Positions 27,827 to 37,095 are shown, counted from the first letter of the stretch. The stretch is DNA of 64,000 nucleotides from Acidobacteriota bacterium (GCA_021818955.1 JAKASR010000022.1:1-64000); one strand, 5' to 3'. Notes: generated from the letters alone by a model not told the origin. A program made the numbers and translations.

Positions 27827-28827
27827 GTTCCCCCCCGGCAAACTCGCCCTTATATGCCATCGCCGAGATGTTTCGCATGCGCGAGCATTTTCTTTTAACC
27901 AGCCACGCCCGTCCGGATGGAGATGCCATCGGGTCGTTGCTTGCCTGCCAGTTGCTTTTACGCCGGCTCGGGCGCCAAACGCGCGCCGTGCTGGCCCAGC
28001 CCGCGCCCCATATTTATCATCGCCTGGCAGGAGCTTCCGAGATCCTGTGCAGCACACGGGCGCCGCGACCTTTACCCGGAGAAGTCGCTGTATTTCTAGA
28101 ATGCCCAGGCTTTGCACGCACCCATATACACGATTGGGAAGGCTATACCACTGTCAATATCGACCATCATGCCAGCGCGCACGAGTTTGCCGATTTGAAC
28201 TGGATCGATCCAGTCTCGCCCGCGCTGGCGGTTATGATTTACCAGCTCAGCCTGGCACTGGAAATCATCCCCGATACGGAGATGGCGACCTGCCTTTACA
28301 CCGGCCTGCTGGCCGACACCGGCAGCTTTGTCTTCCCTAACACCACGGCCGCCACGTTGGAGATGGGCGCGGCGTTGATCCATTGCGGCGCCAACCCACA
28401 TCGCATCGCCGAGAGCATGTATCTCAGTTATTCAGAGGCGAAAATGCGATTACTGGCTTCGGCGCTACAACATCTGCACGTGAAGCGGCCGCTGGCCTGG
28501 ATGTTTGTTTCGGAGGACGAAGCGAAGCGGTTAGGTATGAAAGAAGAAGATGCCGAAGGCTTGGTGAATTACGCGCTCGGCATCGAAGGGGTGGAAGTCG
28601 CGGCGTTTTTCCGCCCGGTGGGCTTGGGAGGACAACGCATCAGCTTGCGTTCGAAGGGGCTGATCAACGTCGCCAAGGTTGCGGAAAGCTTTGGAGGAGG
28701 CGGGCATTATCACGCCAGCGGCTTCAGCCAACCGGGAAGTTTGGCTGGGGTGATGGAAGAGGTGCTGGCGGAGTTGCGCCGCACGCTGCAGATGCAAACT
28801 AAAGCCACCACCATGGCGGTGGGCTAA
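27823..28827 (+). CDS. nrnA: DHH family phosphoesterase, NrnA-like (oligoribonuclease / pAp phosphatase)
   Basis: A 334-residue DHH/DHHA1 phosphoesterase. The metal-binding motifs are SHARPDGDAIGS (27-38) and VNIDHHASAHEF (around 108); the DHHA1 domain ends with GGGGHYHASGF near residue 292. NrnA proteins degrade nanoRNAs of two to five nucleotides and dephosphorylate 3'-phosphoadenosine 5'-phosphate. The position after rbfA is common in many phyla. The start overlaps the rbfA stop. Confidence 0.92.
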   Translation: MSSPPANSPLYAIAEMFRMREHFLLTSHARPDGDAIGSLLACQLLLRRLGRQTRAVLAQPAPHIYHRLAGASEILCSTRAPRPLPGEVAVFLECPGFARTHIHDWEGYTTVNIDHHASAHEFADLNWIDPVSPALAVMIYQLSLALEIIPDTEMATCLYTGLLADTGSFVFPNTTAATLEMGAALIHCGANPHRIAESMYLSYSEAKMRLLASALQHLHVKRPLAWMFVSEDEAKRLGMKEEDAEGLVNYALGIEGVEVAAFFRPVGLGGQRISLRSKGLINVAKVAESFGGGGHYHASGFSQPGSLAGVMEEVLAELRRTLQMQTKATTMAVG

Positions 28828-28838
28828 ACCGCGACCCG

Positions 28839-29273
28839 ATGGATCAACCCGACCCCATATCCGCCGATTCGGGATGGGCCGCCATCGAAGCGCGGCTGCG
28901 GCGATGGCGCATAGGCTACCTGCTGGCTGCTTTGATTGCCGCCGATATTTGGAAGAGTCCCATGGCGAGCGCCGCAGTTTTGGCTGGCGGCGTATTATCC
29001 CTGCTTCATTTAAAATGGATCGAGCGCGAAGTGGACCGCCGATTACTCGCCAAGGAGACATCCAGGCCAAGGGGTTTCCTATGGCGTTTGCTGCTGTCGG
29101 CGGCGGTTATTTATGCTATATTCAGACTTCATTGGCTGCCGCTAATCGCGGTATTGGCCGGCTTATTCACGCCGGCAGCCGCCATCTGCTTTGAAGGAAT
29201 CTGGCAACTGGTGGAATTTGTGCGCCATCGCCAGGAACCGGATTCCACGCAATCGCCGCGCAGTGTCCCATGA
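28839..29273 (+). CDS. atpI: AtpI-like membrane protein (ATP synthase subunit I)
   Basis: A 144-residue protein with four hydrophobic segments (IGYLLAALIAADIW, ASAAVLAGGVLSLLHLKW, RLLLSAAVIYAIF, IAVLAGLFTPAAAICFEG). Size, topology and position directly before atpB fit AtpI, which helps assemble the c-ring and may carry ions. Sequence similarity in this family is low, so the symbol rests partly on context. Its stop overlaps the atpB start as ATGA. Confidence 0.7.
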   Translation: MDQPDPISADSGWAAIEARLRRWRIGYLLAALIAADIWKSPMASAAVLAGGVLSLLHLKWIEREVDRRLLAKETSRPRGFLWRLLLSAAVIYAIFRLHWLPLIAVLAGLFTPAAAICFEGIWQLVEFVRHRQEPDSTQSPRSVP

Positions 29274-30025
29274 ACGAACCTTGGTTTACACGATTAGTGA
29301 ATGCTGTTTTAGCTCGTCCTACATCGGCCGTTCTGCGATGGCTGCACCTGCCGCCGCCGAACCCCCACGCGCCCATTCCCGATCATATCGCCATGGAAAT
29401 TCTCCTGGTGCTGATCGTGGCGCCTTTCGCGGCCTGGTTGCGCAGCCGGTTGTCGGTGGAGAATCCCGGCGCCTGGCAGCACCTGATCGAATCGCTATGG
29501 CTGGCGCTCAGGGATATGGCCGATGAAGTCATTGGCCATGATGCGATTCAGTTTTTAAATTTTCTGTTTACTTTAACGGTATTTCTTCTGGTCGCGAATT
29601 TAATGGGCCTGGTGCCCACATTGACTTCCCCGACGGCGCAAGTTACCGTTCCGCTCGCCCTGGCAACGATTGCGTTTTTCTATTACCATGCCGCCGGCAT
29701 TCGGAAGCTGGGCGTAGGGAAATATGCCAAGACTTTCCTTGGCCCAATGGCGGCAATGGCGCCACTCATGGTTGTGATCGAGACCATCAGCCATTGCGCC
29801 CGGGTGTTATCGCTGACGGTGCGTTTGTGGGCCAACATGTATGCCGGCGACCTGCTGATTGCGATCTTCATGGCCCTAATCCCGCCTATGGGCATGGTAT
29901 TTATGGGCCTGCATTTCTTTGTCGGCCTGCTGCAGGCCTACATCTTCGTACTGCTTACGATGGTGTACCTTTCCGGCGCGGTCAGTGAGCAACATGGCGA
30001 CGGAGAATTGGCTGAAGTTGCGTAG
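29270..30025 (+). CDS. atpB: ATP synthase F0 subunit a
   Basis: A 251-residue polytopic protein. The conserved helix with the essential arginine lies in HCARVLSLTVRLWANMYAGDLLIAIF, and the C-terminal helix GLLQAYIFVLLTMVYLSGA matches the family. It forms the half channels through which ions reach the c-ring. The start overlaps atpI; atpE follows after 103 bases. No other F0 or F1 genes follow, so the operon is split. Confidence 0.95.
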   Translation: MNEPWFTRLVNAVLARPTSAVLRWLHLPPPNPHAPIPDHIAMEILLVLIVAPFAAWLRSRLSVENPGAWQHLIESLWLALRDMADEVIGHDAIQFLNFLFTLTVFLLVANLMGLVPTLTSPTAQVTVPLALATIAFFYYHAAGIRKLGVGKYAKTFLGPMAAMAPLMVVIETISHCARVLSLTVRLWANMYAGDLLIAIFMALIPPMGMVFMGLHFFVGLLQAYIFVLLTMVYLSGAVSEQHGDGELAEVA

Positions 30026-30128
30026 TACCCCGCTAGTGTGAGCCCCTGCTGCCCCACAGCAGACGGGAACCACCTCCTGGCGGGTATTTCATGAAAGCGC
30101 CCATCCGGGCGAAGAAGGAGCTTACGTA

Positions 30129-30449
30129 ATGCATCGTTACTGGAAATCGTTGTTAACGCTAGCCGCGATTCTGTTAGCGGCAACCCCGCTTTTCGGACAG
30201 ACGGCCGGAGCGGCGGCGGCCGGTGCCGGCTCGGCTGCAAGCTGGGCGCCGATTGGCGCCGGCATTGGAATGGGCATTGCCTCCGGACTTTGCGGTATCG
30301 GCCAGGGCCGGGCCGCGGCTTCGGCGGCGGAAGGCCTGGCGCGCAATCCGGGCGCGGCCGCCGGCATTCGCTTCGTGTTCATTTTGGGTGTCGTGCTGAT
30401 CGAATCGTTGGCGCTCTACACCTTCGCCATCGTGCTGTTAAAAGTCTAA
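30129..30449 (+). CDS. atpE: ATP synthase F0 subunit c
   Basis: A 106-residue proteolipid, about 25-30 residues longer than usual because of an N-terminal hydrophobic leader (YWKSLLTLAAILLAATPLFGQ) that resembles a signal peptide. The hairpin follows with IGAGIGMGIASGLCGIGQG in helix 1, the polar loop ARNP (71-74) and the ion-binding glutamate E92 in VLIESLALY. Q59 and S93 are also in place, as in sodium-binding c-rings, but the usual Thr after ES is Leu. AAGGAG lies upstream of the ATG. The coupling ion cannot be settled from this. Confidence 0.95.
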   Translation: MHRYWKSLLTLAAILLAATPLFGQTAGAAAAGAGSAASWAPIGAGIGMGIASGLCGIGQGRAAASAAEGLARNPGAAAGIRFVFILGVVLIESLALYTFAIVLLKV

Positions 30450-30461
30450 TTTGACCTAAAT

Positions 30462-30530
30462 TAGGGGGCATAGACTTAGGGCTGTGCCCTCTATCACTTA
30501 AAGGATTTTTCTTAAAGAATACTTGAGATA
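30462..30530 (+). terminator. Possible terminator after atpE
   Basis: AGGGGGCA and TGCCCTCT can pair over 8 bp (one G-U) around a 14-base loop, and a TTTTT run follows some 17 bases later. The distance to the T-run makes this a weak candidate. The next gene is convergent. Confidence 0.3.
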
Positions 30531-30544
30531 TATTCAGGAGCCGA

Positions 30545-31300
30545 TCAGACTACATCGCCGGGTTGTATTCGCCGCAAACTGCCCGGTTGTAAGCCTTCCA
30601 GCCCTAATTTTCCAATTCGTATCCGCACCAGCTTGAGAACTTTAAATCCAATGGCCTCTACCATTCTGCGTACCTGTCGGTTTTTTCCTTCGCGCAGTGT
30701 AATTTCCAGGCGGCAAAAGCGGCCATTATCGCCAAGATAAACGACTGCGGCGGGAGCCGTTTGCTCGCCGCGGCCAATATCCAAACCGTTGCGCAAACGT
30801 TCCAGATCGGCGGGAGCCGGTAAGCCGCTGATTTTTACCTGATAAGTTTTGGGGACTTTGGTTGCGGGGTGCGTAATGCGTTCGGCAAAGACGGCGTCAT
30901 TGGTTAATAAAAGCAAGCCACTGGTATCCAGATCAAGCCGGCCAACCGGGAAGAGCCATTTCCCTTCACGCCGCAACTCTTGAGGCAACAGATCATAAAT
31001 AGTGGGACGGCTCCGAGTATCGCCATGGCTGGTGATATAGCCCTTAGGTTTATACAAAACCCAATAAGCTTTTGCGGCGGCGCGCAAGCGTTTACCATCC
31101 AAACGCACGATTTGACGCGAGGGCGTAATCCAACACGCGGGATCGCGAATCAGCCGGCCATCCACCGTAATGCGTCCGGCGTTAATGGCTTCTACCGCCT
31201 GCGAGCGCGACATCACGCCACTGCGCGAAAGCACGCGATCAAGAGTCATTTGCGGTTTATGGCGGCGCGGGGGCTTACGGGGCTGAGCCAGCATACTCAT
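30545..31300 (-). CDS. Pseudouridine synthase, RsuA/RluB family
   Basis: A 251-residue enzyme. An S4 RNA-binding domain (residues about 18-78, LDRVLSRSGVMSRSQAVEAINAGRITVDG) precedes the catalytic domain with WVLYKPKGYITS and the motif II segment VGRLDLDTSGLLLLTND, which carries the catalytic Asp. The closing REGKNRQVRRMVEAIG motif marks RluB/RluE/RsuA members. Bacteria with one such enzyme often use it as RluB on 23S rRNA helix 89, but the exact site cannot be read from sequence. Divergent from larB. Confidence 0.9.
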   Translation of the reverse strand: MSMLAQPRKPPRRHKPQMTLDRVLSRSGVMSRSQAVEAINAGRITVDGRLIRDPACWITPSRQIVRLDGKRLRAAAKAYWVLYKPKGYITSHGDTRSRPTIYDLLPQELRREGKWLFPVGRLDLDTSGLLLLTNDAVFAERITHPATKVPKTYQVKISGLPAPADLERLRNGLDIGRGEQTAPAAVVYLGDNGRFCRLEITLREGKNRQVRRMVEAIGFKVLKLVRIRIGKLGLEGLQPGSLRRIQPGDVV

Positions 31301-31413
31301 ATTTTGCAGTGAATTGTCCCGAGCATGGTTTGGCGCATTTGGGAGGCCTTGAAGAGGCGAAGCGCGGGATTCAGGACAACACGAGGTGGCATTGCCGCCG
31401 TATCTCGTTCACA

Positions 31414-32169
31414 ATGCAGGAAGTGAACGAAGAAAAACTGAAAAAATTGCTGACGGCGGTGGCGGAGGGGCGGATTCCGGCGGATGCGGCATTGGAGCGA
31501 TTGCGCAAGCTGCCATTCGAGGATTTGGGATTTGCGCACGTGGATCACCATCGCAGTTTGCGAAACGGCCGGGCAGAAGTGATCCTGGCGTCGGGTAAGA
31601 CTGCCACGCAGGTAGCCGCCATCGCGCGAGCATTAGGGCGCGAACATGCGAACGTGCTAATCACACGAACGGATGCTGCGCAGGCGTCCCAGCTTCGGCG
31701 TCGTTTACCTGGATATGAATATTTTCCCGCTTCGGGAATCTTGCGCCGCTGGCGGGATCGACGACGCATGGGAAAAGGGATTATCACTGTGGTGTCAGCC
31801 GGGACCAGTGATTTTCGCGTTGCGGAAGAGGCTTGGCTGACGGCAGAAACCTTTGGACACCAGGTCGAGTTGGTGCAGGATGTCGGGGTCTCGGGGCTGC
31901 ACCGTTTATTGGCCCACTGGGACAAATTGAATGCCGCACGGGTGGTGATCGTAGTCGCGGGCATGGAAGGGGCATTGCCCAGCGTGGTGGGGGGGTTGGT
32001 GCGGACGCCAGTCATTGCCGTACCCACCAGTATTGGTTATGGGACAGGCTTGGCAGGCGTAGGCGCGCTGATGGGCATGCTGAACGCCTGCGCATCGAAT
32101 GTGGTTACGGTCAATATCGATAATGGATTCGGGGCAGGTTACGTGGCGGCCCTAATCAACAATTCCTGA
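31414..32169 (+). CDS. larB: Nickel-pincer cofactor biosynthesis protein LarB
   Basis: About 251 residues, with the PurE-like core of LarB: VILASGKTATQVAAIA, GIITVVSAGTSDFRVAEEAWLTAETFG, and the C-terminal GMEGALPSVVGGLVRTPVIAVPTSIGYG. LarB carboxylates and hydrolyses nicotinate adenine dinucleotide in making the lactate-racemase pincer cofactor. No larC, larE or larA lies in the window. The ATG at 31414 is preferred because the family N terminus starts there. The 3' end overlaps the convergent galK by 31 bases. Confidence 0.9.
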   Translation: MQEVNEEKLKKLLTAVAEGRIPADAALERLRKLPFEDLGFAHVDHHRSLRNGRAEVILASGKTATQVAAIARALGREHANVLITRTDAAQASQLRRRLPGYEYFPASGILRRWRDRRRMGKGIITVVSAGTSDFRVAEEAWLTAETFGHQVELVQDVGVSGLHRLLAHWDKLNAARVVIVVAGMEGALPSVVGGLVRTPVIAVPTSIGYGTGLAGVGALMGMLNACASNVVTVNIDNGFGAGYVAALINNS

Positions 32170-33356
32170 TCATTGACGAGCGCCAGCTCGCCGCCGCCAT
32201 CCGCGCTTTCCACCGCCCAAATTTCGGGAATGTGATTCATTTGGCTTCGATAGGCGGCAGAGACGGAAGCGATGAAGCGGGACACCTGTGCGCGATAAAC
32301 CAGATTTACCGTACAGCCACCGAAACCGCCGCCGGTCATGCGGCCGGCAATAAAGCCAGGCGCCTGTGCGGCGGCTTCGACCATGGCATCCAGTTCCGGG
32401 CAGGAGACTTCGTAATCGTCGCGCAAGCTGCGATGCGAAGCGGAAAAAAGCTCGCTCAGGCGGGACAAGTCGTGCTGCTGGAACGCGCGCCGGGCTTCTT
32501 CCACGCGGCGGTTTTCGCTGATAATGTGCCGGCAACGCCGCATGACCGCATCCGGCAAATCGGTTTGCCAGCGCAAAAAATCGTTCCAGGTCACATCGCG
32601 CAGGCTCTGCACCTCGGGCAGCCGCCGCTGGAAATGTTCAACCCCAAGCTGGCATTCATGACGGCGCTGGTTGTAGGCCGACGCAGCGAGCGCATGGCGA
32701 ACGCCAGTGTTGCAGATCACCAGTTCGCACTCCGCAGGCAGCGGCACCGGTTCCCATTCCAAGGAGCGGCAATCCAGCATCAGGGCATGCTCTTTTCGGC
32801 CGAAGGTGGCAATAAATTGATCCATGATGCCGGTAAGAGCGCCGACGAAATGGTGTTCGGCAAAATGGGCAGCCCAGACCATATCCATGCCCTGATGCGG
32901 CCAGGTTTGAGCTATGCCCAGCATGGCCAAACCAGAGGAAATTTCCAGCGCTGCGGAAGAACTCAACCCTGCGCCGAATGGAATTTCACTTTGCACATAC
33001 AAACGCGTGCCGCGGAGCTTGTATCCACGCTGTTGCAAGCCCGCAGCCATGCCCAACAGGTAATTGCCCCAGCCTTTTTCCGGCTGGAGCATTTCCAGCT
33101 TGGCCGTATAAATATCTTCGAATTCCCGGCTTTCCAGGTGAATTTCACCAGCGCGCGCCGGCACGGCGCCGGCATAGGTATAGCGGTTAATCGCCACCGG
33201 CATGACCAATCCCTGGTTGTAATCGGTGTGCTCGCCAATCAGGTTGACACGGCCAGGGGCACGAAACAGGCGGCATTCCGGGCCTAATTTATCGCACGCC
33301 TGCCGTCTGAAAACAGAGGATGACAAGAGTTGAGCCTGCCTAGAAGGTTCAGGCAT
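32139..33356 (-). CDS. galK: Galactokinase
   Basis: About 405 residues, a GHMP kinase that phosphorylates galactose at C1. The galactokinase signature GRVNLIGEHTDYNQG lies near residue 35, the ATP loop PFGAGLSSSAALE near 135, and the third GHMP motif GRMTGGGFGGC near 345. Second gene of a galT-galK unit: the ATG at 33356 overlaps the galT stop by eight bases and has CAGG upstream. Leloir pathway, cytoplasm. Confidence 0.95.
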   Translation of the reverse strand: MPEPSRQAQLLSSSVFRRQACDKLGPECRLFRAPGRVNLIGEHTDYNQGLVMPVAINRYTYAGAVPARAGEIHLESREFEDIYTAKLEMLQPEKGWGNYLLGMAAGLQQRGYKLRGTRLYVQSEIPFGAGLSSSAALEISSGLAMLGIAQTWPHQGMDMVWAAHFAEHHFVGALTGIMDQFIATFGRKEHALMLDCRSLEWEPVPLPAECELVICNTGVRHALAASAYNQRRHECQLGVEHFQRRLPEVQSLRDVTWNDFLRWQTDLPDAVMRRCRHIISENRRVEEARRAFQQHDLSRLSELFSASHRSLRDDYEVSCPELDAMVEAAAQAPGFIAGRMTGGGFGGCTVNLVYRAQVSRFIASVSAAYRSQMNHIPEIWAVESADGGGELALVNDQELLIRAAT

Positions 33357-34338
33357 GCCGGGAACCTGCATGAATCGCCCGGCGCAGTTCCGCGGCTTTT
33401 TCTTCCGCCAGGGTATCGTTAATGAACGTGCCCGCACCCGATTCACAGCCGGCAAGATATTTCAGCTTGGTCGCGGTGCGATGTGGAGGCAGAAATTCCA
33501 CATGGAAGTGAAAATACGGATGCCGACGCCCATCCGAAGGCCTTTGGTGAAGCAGCATCATATAAGGCAAAGAGAAGCCAAACAGGCGGTCATAGCCCAT
33601 CAGCAGGCGTTTCAGCGCCGCCGCCCAAGCGCGTTGTTCGGACTCAGTCAATGCCAAGATGTCGCCTATGTGCCGCCGCGGAAGCAGATGCACTTCGTAG
33701 GGATAACGCGCGGCAAAAGGAATATAGGCGGTAAAGGCGTCGTTTTCCAGCACGAGGCGGGCTTTGCGACGGCGTTCTTCCGCCGCCATTGCGCATAGCA
33801 AACAGGATTGGTGTTCTTTCCAATGGCGGCGAAAAGTCTTTAATTCACGCGAAGGTAGAGGCGGGATGAAAGGAAACGCATAAATCTGCCCATGAGGATG
33901 GGCGAGGGTTACGCCAATCACCTCGCCCTTGTTTTCAAAAATCAGAACATATTTTACATCCGGGCGACGGCCTAATTCCCGGTAACGATCGCGCCAGACC
34001 TGGATCAAGTGCAGAATCCGTTCCTCGGAGGCCTGGGCGAGAGTGGCATCATGCTCGGGCGTATATACCACGACTTCGCAGCTACCACGCGCCGGCAGGG
34101 CCGGCTCCAGGCGATTGCCTTTCACCGCGGGCCGCGGCGGCCGGCGTTGCAGGGAGGGAAATTTATTCTCGAATACGGCAATATCGAAATCCGGCAGTGG
34201 AATTTCTGTTTCCATCGCTCCCGGCCGGGTAGGGCAGAGCGGGCAATAATGCGCCGGAGGGTGATAAGTGCGATTCTGGCGATGAGTCGCCGTAATTACC
34301 CATTCATCCAGCAGTGCGTTCCAGCGAAGTTCAGACAT
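33349..34338 (-). CDS. galT: Galactose-1-phosphate uridylyltransferase
   Basis: A 329-residue enzyme exchanging UMP between UDP-glucose and galactose 1-phosphate. The active-site HPHGQ is present (THAHPHGQIYAF-type segment, here TLAHPHGQIYAF), as are zinc-site-like Cys pairs YCPLCPT and CLLC. It opens with LRWNALLDEWVITATHRQNRT. There is no ribosome binding site before the ATG at 34338, and an out-of-frame upstream segment encodes a peptide resembling the N terminus of longer GalT proteins, so this gene may have lost its first 40-60 residues (see next entry). Confidence 0.93.
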   Translation of the reverse strand: MSELRWNALLDEWVITATHRQNRTYHPPAHYCPLCPTRPGAMETEIPLPDFDIAVFENKFPSLQRRPPRPAVKGNRLEPALPARGSCEVVVYTPEHDATLAQASEERILHLIQVWRDRYRELGRRPDVKYVLIFENKGEVIGVTLAHPHGQIYAFPFIPPLPSRELKTFRRHWKEHQSCLLCAMAAEERRRKARLVLENDAFTAYIPFAARYPYEVHLLPRRHIGDILALTESEQRAWAAALKRLLMGYDRLFGFSLPYMMLLHQRPSDGRRHPYFHFHVEFLPPHRTATKLKYLAGCESGAGTFINDTLAEEKAAELRRAIHAGSRHA

Positions 34339-34507
34339 GAATCGACGATCTACGGAGAATCCGTGATTTTTGAGAGATTTTGTGCGCGGGAGCCACTTCC
34401 TTCCGGCGCGATGATTTTACCTGAGCATTGACCTCAGGAGATACCGATCGGAATGAGTAGAGCAAAAGATAGCGGCCATCGGGCTTTTTAAGGCGAGTGG
34501 TTTGCAT
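34331..34507 (-). pseudogene. Possible displaced GalT N-terminal segment (out of frame)
   Basis: Frame of 58 codons beginning MQTTRLKKPDGRYLLLYSF and ending over the galT start. From memory, many full-length GalT proteins begin with a segment of the form K.DGR.L.LYSRRPI some 25-30 residues before the LRW that opens galT here. The match is limited to about 20 residues; the rest of the frame looks non-homologous. A frameshift in the genome, a sequencing error, or a chance match are all possible. Confidence 0.35.
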
Positions 34508-34585
34508 GGCGAAGTTCAAAAAATAACACATATCGCCGCTAGCGTTGGCGGAGAAGGTCTCCAGGTTTAAAAAAAGCCGAGCGGC

Positions 34586-35521
34586 TCAGCGAATGATACT
34601 TTTAAACAGCGGGTTTCTTGCGAGTTGAGCCAATTGACCTTCGGTAGAGGAAACCTGCAGAAATACGTGGCTTCCCGAATTATCCACTTCGACCTGATTG
34701 AGGAGTTGTTTTACCAATGGATTCGATTCCTGCGCCTGGCGATACAGTAATGCCGCGCGCAGACCCGTGCTGAGACTGGCAGCGGTAAGATCATCCTGAG
34801 CTACCAGTTCGAGATTTAATTGCACGCCGTTGGAAAAATCCAAAGTATAGCGGGAACCACGGAACTGACGGCCCAGCAAGTTGCCCATTTTTCCGTTGGC
34901 GCCGGCAAGCGAGGTGATGACGTTGCGCGTTCCGGCGGCATTTAATACGCTCCAGACGTCGGTATCCTGCGTGCCGGCGACCAAATCATTCATGCTGCTG
35001 TTGGAGTCGAGGTTGGGAATGACGCCTTGTTCGGCATCGACAGCGTGGCGGATATTGGAATACGAGCCCAATACCATCGTCGCGTTATCGGGGAGGAAAA
35101 AGTCCAGGCCGTTGGAAGAATCGTAACGGACGCCATGATATTGCGGCGGCCGCGGCTGGCGCGGCGTTTTGTGGAAAAAGCGGTTGAGCTGAAAATTCTG
35201 GAAATTGCCTTCCGCGATGACCAGCATGCCGAGACCATGCGGTAAAGAATAAACAGCGAAGTCGAGCCGCCGAACGTCGGACCGAGGGTTCAATCCACCC
35301 CGACGAAAAATGGCGCCTACGGACTGAAACTGCGCCGGCAAAACCTGCGCAAGCATAGGCTGCAATTCAGGATCATGCAAGCGGGCATAGCGGACGGAGA
35401 GAATCTGCTGTATCCCGGACGGCAGAACGATGCGAGCTTCCGATCCCAGATTTGCAGCCGATAAGCGAGGGGACGGCAGCAGAAGCGCCGCGGCCAGAAG
35501 GACATAGTAGCGAAACTTCAT
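34586..35521 (-). CDS. Secreted protein of unknown function
   Basis: About 311 residues with a signal peptide (FRYYVLLAAALLLPSPRLSAA). The mature part has alternating beta and alpha segments (RLDFAVYSLPHGLGMLVIAEGNF; NATMVLGSYSNIRHAVDAEQG) of a type seen in acidobacterial periplasmic proteins that measure or report on a variable residue, but I do not recognise a family. GAGG precedes the ATG at 35521. It follows ftcD on the same strand after 67 bases and may be the last gene of the hut unit. Confidence 0.65.
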   Translation of the reverse strand: MKFRYYVLLAAALLLPSPRLSAANLGSEARIVLPSGIQQILSVRYARLHDPELQPMLAQVLPAQFQSVGAIFRRGGLNPRSDVRRLDFAVYSLPHGLGMLVIAEGNFQNFQLNRFFHKTPRQPRPPQYHGVRYDSSNGLDFFLPDNATMVLGSYSNIRHAVDAEQGVIPNLDSNSSMNDLVAGTQDTDVWSVLNAAGTRNVITSLAGANGKMGNLLGRQFRGSRYTLDFSNGVQLNLELVAQDDLTAASLSTGLRAALLYRQAQESNPLVKQLLNQVEVDNSGSHVFLQVSSTEGQLAQLARNPLFKSIIR

Positions 35522-35588
35522 ATTTAGCCTCGTGATCTGAAGAAGCAACTTCGATTCAGTTTAGCAGAGGAACCGCCGGGACGGCGGC

Positions 35589-37088
35589 TTACAAACCCAT
35601 TTTGCGCAACCGCTCCAACTCCCGGCTGAGACGGTTAAAATCACCCGATTCTGCGGGCAAATCTCGTAAATTAATTTCCACATTCGCCAAGGCACCCAAG
35701 TAGCAGGCTTCATTCAGAGCAAGGGCGGTGGATAGATCGGAGCTCATGGAGACCGGGAGATGAGGCTGAACCTGATGCAATACGTCGCGCAAATTACGGC
35801 TCAATACCGCGACGGTTAAGGGGATTTCCGCGGCCCGGCCAATCGCCTGGCGGATCGCCAGGGCGCGTTCCTGCGCATGTTTCTCGGTGGAGTGTGGAAG
35901 CCGGCGGGCTTGGATCACGGCAAGATAGGCCTGGCAATCCAGATCGGTCGAGCGCAAGAGTTCCTGACGCATGCGGGTCAACTCGCGCTGCCAAGCGGAG
36001 ACATCAAGCTGCGGCTGTTTCTTTGCTATCCAGGCAACCAGCATGGAGCCCAACGAAGCGGCCAGTGCGCCCGCCGCCGCGGCAGCACTGCCGCCAGCGG
36101 GAGCGGGGGTGGGGTCTGCAAGGGCATCGGCAAAGGGCCGCAATTGTTCTTCCCAGCGCAGAGGAAGGGAATGGCGCACGGAATCCAGACGATACTCAAC
36201 CAGACTGGTACGATCAAATGAGTGCAGATGCAAGGCTTCAACCGCGGCTATCAGCAGCGCCTGGCGGGGCACCAGCCCCACAATTTCACTTTCGACCGCT
36301 TCCGCTCCCGCCTGACGGGCCTCTTGCGCAACCGCATTCCAAGCCGTAGTTAGCGAAGTTTGCTCGAAGTCCGTCAAGTTCATGGAAACCTGGGCACGCG
36401 GCGGGGAAGTCAGCTTGACACCCATCGCTTTCAGCGCCGGCAAGCCGCCACCGGACGTCCGGATTTTTTTCGCGATGGCGCGCGCCAGTGAAATATTCGA
36501 AGAATTGAGATTGATATTGAACGCAATCAGAAATTTACGCGCGCCGACCACGGTTGCGCCAGCACTAGGATGGAGTTGGGGAACCTGATCTGGCGGAGGC
36601 CCGAAATCGGGCCGGCGCTCGGGATCCTGAGCTATCGATTCCTTCAATCCCTCAAACTGCCCCTGGCGAATGTTCTCCAGGAGCCGGCGCTCGGGACGCC
36701 GGGCGGCGGCTTCATACAGATACACGGGAATTTGAAAGCGCCGCCAAATTTCCTCTCCCGCCCATTCCGCCCAATGAACACAATCTTCGAGCGTGAGCGC
36801 TTCCAGAGGTACAAACGGAATCACATCACAGGCGCCAATACGCGGATGAGCGCCTTGATGTTGATTCAAATCAATCAGTTCGGCGGCTTTCCCGGCGCCG
36901 CGCACCGCCGCTTCCGCCACGGCCGCCGGCTCGCCGGCGAGCGTAATGACGGAGCGATGATGGTCAGCGTCCATTTCCTGGTCCAACAAATAAGCGCCCG
37001 GCACCGCTAACATAGCTGCAAGAATGGCTTCGATCCGCGCAGGATCACGACCTTCGCTGAAATTGGGCACCGCTTCCATCCAGGGCAT
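35589..37088 (-). CDS. ftcD: Bifunctional glutamate formimidoyltransferase / formimidoyl-THF cyclodeaminase
   Basis: About 499 residues joining two enzymes. The N-terminal formiminotransferase domain (about 1-300) begins MEAVPNFSEGRDPARIEAI and has DADHHRSVITLAG around the catalytic His and HPRIGACDVIPFVPL. The C-terminal cyclodeaminase domain (about 320-499) has DPTPAPAGGSAAAAAGALAASLGSMV-like sequence. Together they transfer the formimino group from formiminoglutamate to tetrahydrofolate and release ammonia, the last step of histidine degradation. The ATG at 37088 has GAGGTG upstream and lies seven bases after the hutI stop. Confidence 0.93.
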   Translation of the reverse strand: MPWMEAVPNFSEGRDPARIEAILAAMLAVPGAYLLDQEMDADHHRSVITLAGEPAAVAEAAVRGAGKAAELIDLNQHQGAHPRIGACDVIPFVPLEALTLEDCVHWAEWAGEEIWRRFQIPVYLYEAAARRPERRLLENIRQGQFEGLKESIAQDPERRPDFGPPPDQVPQLHPSAGATVVGARKFLIAFNINLNSSNISLARAIAKKIRTSGGGLPALKAMGVKLTSPPRAQVSMNLTDFEQTSLTTAWNAVAQEARQAGAEAVESEIVGLVPRQALLIAAVEALHLHSFDRTSLVEYRLDSVRHSLPLRWEEQLRPFADALADPTPAPAGGSAAAAAGALAASLGSMLVAWIAKKQPQLDVSAWQRELTRMRQELLRSTDLDCQAYLAVIQARRLPHSTEKHAQERALAIRQAIGRAAEIPLTVAVLSRNLRDVLHQVQPHLPVSMSSDLSTALALNEACYLGALANVEINLRDLPAESGDFNRLSRELERLRKMGL

Positions 37089-37095
37089 AAACACC

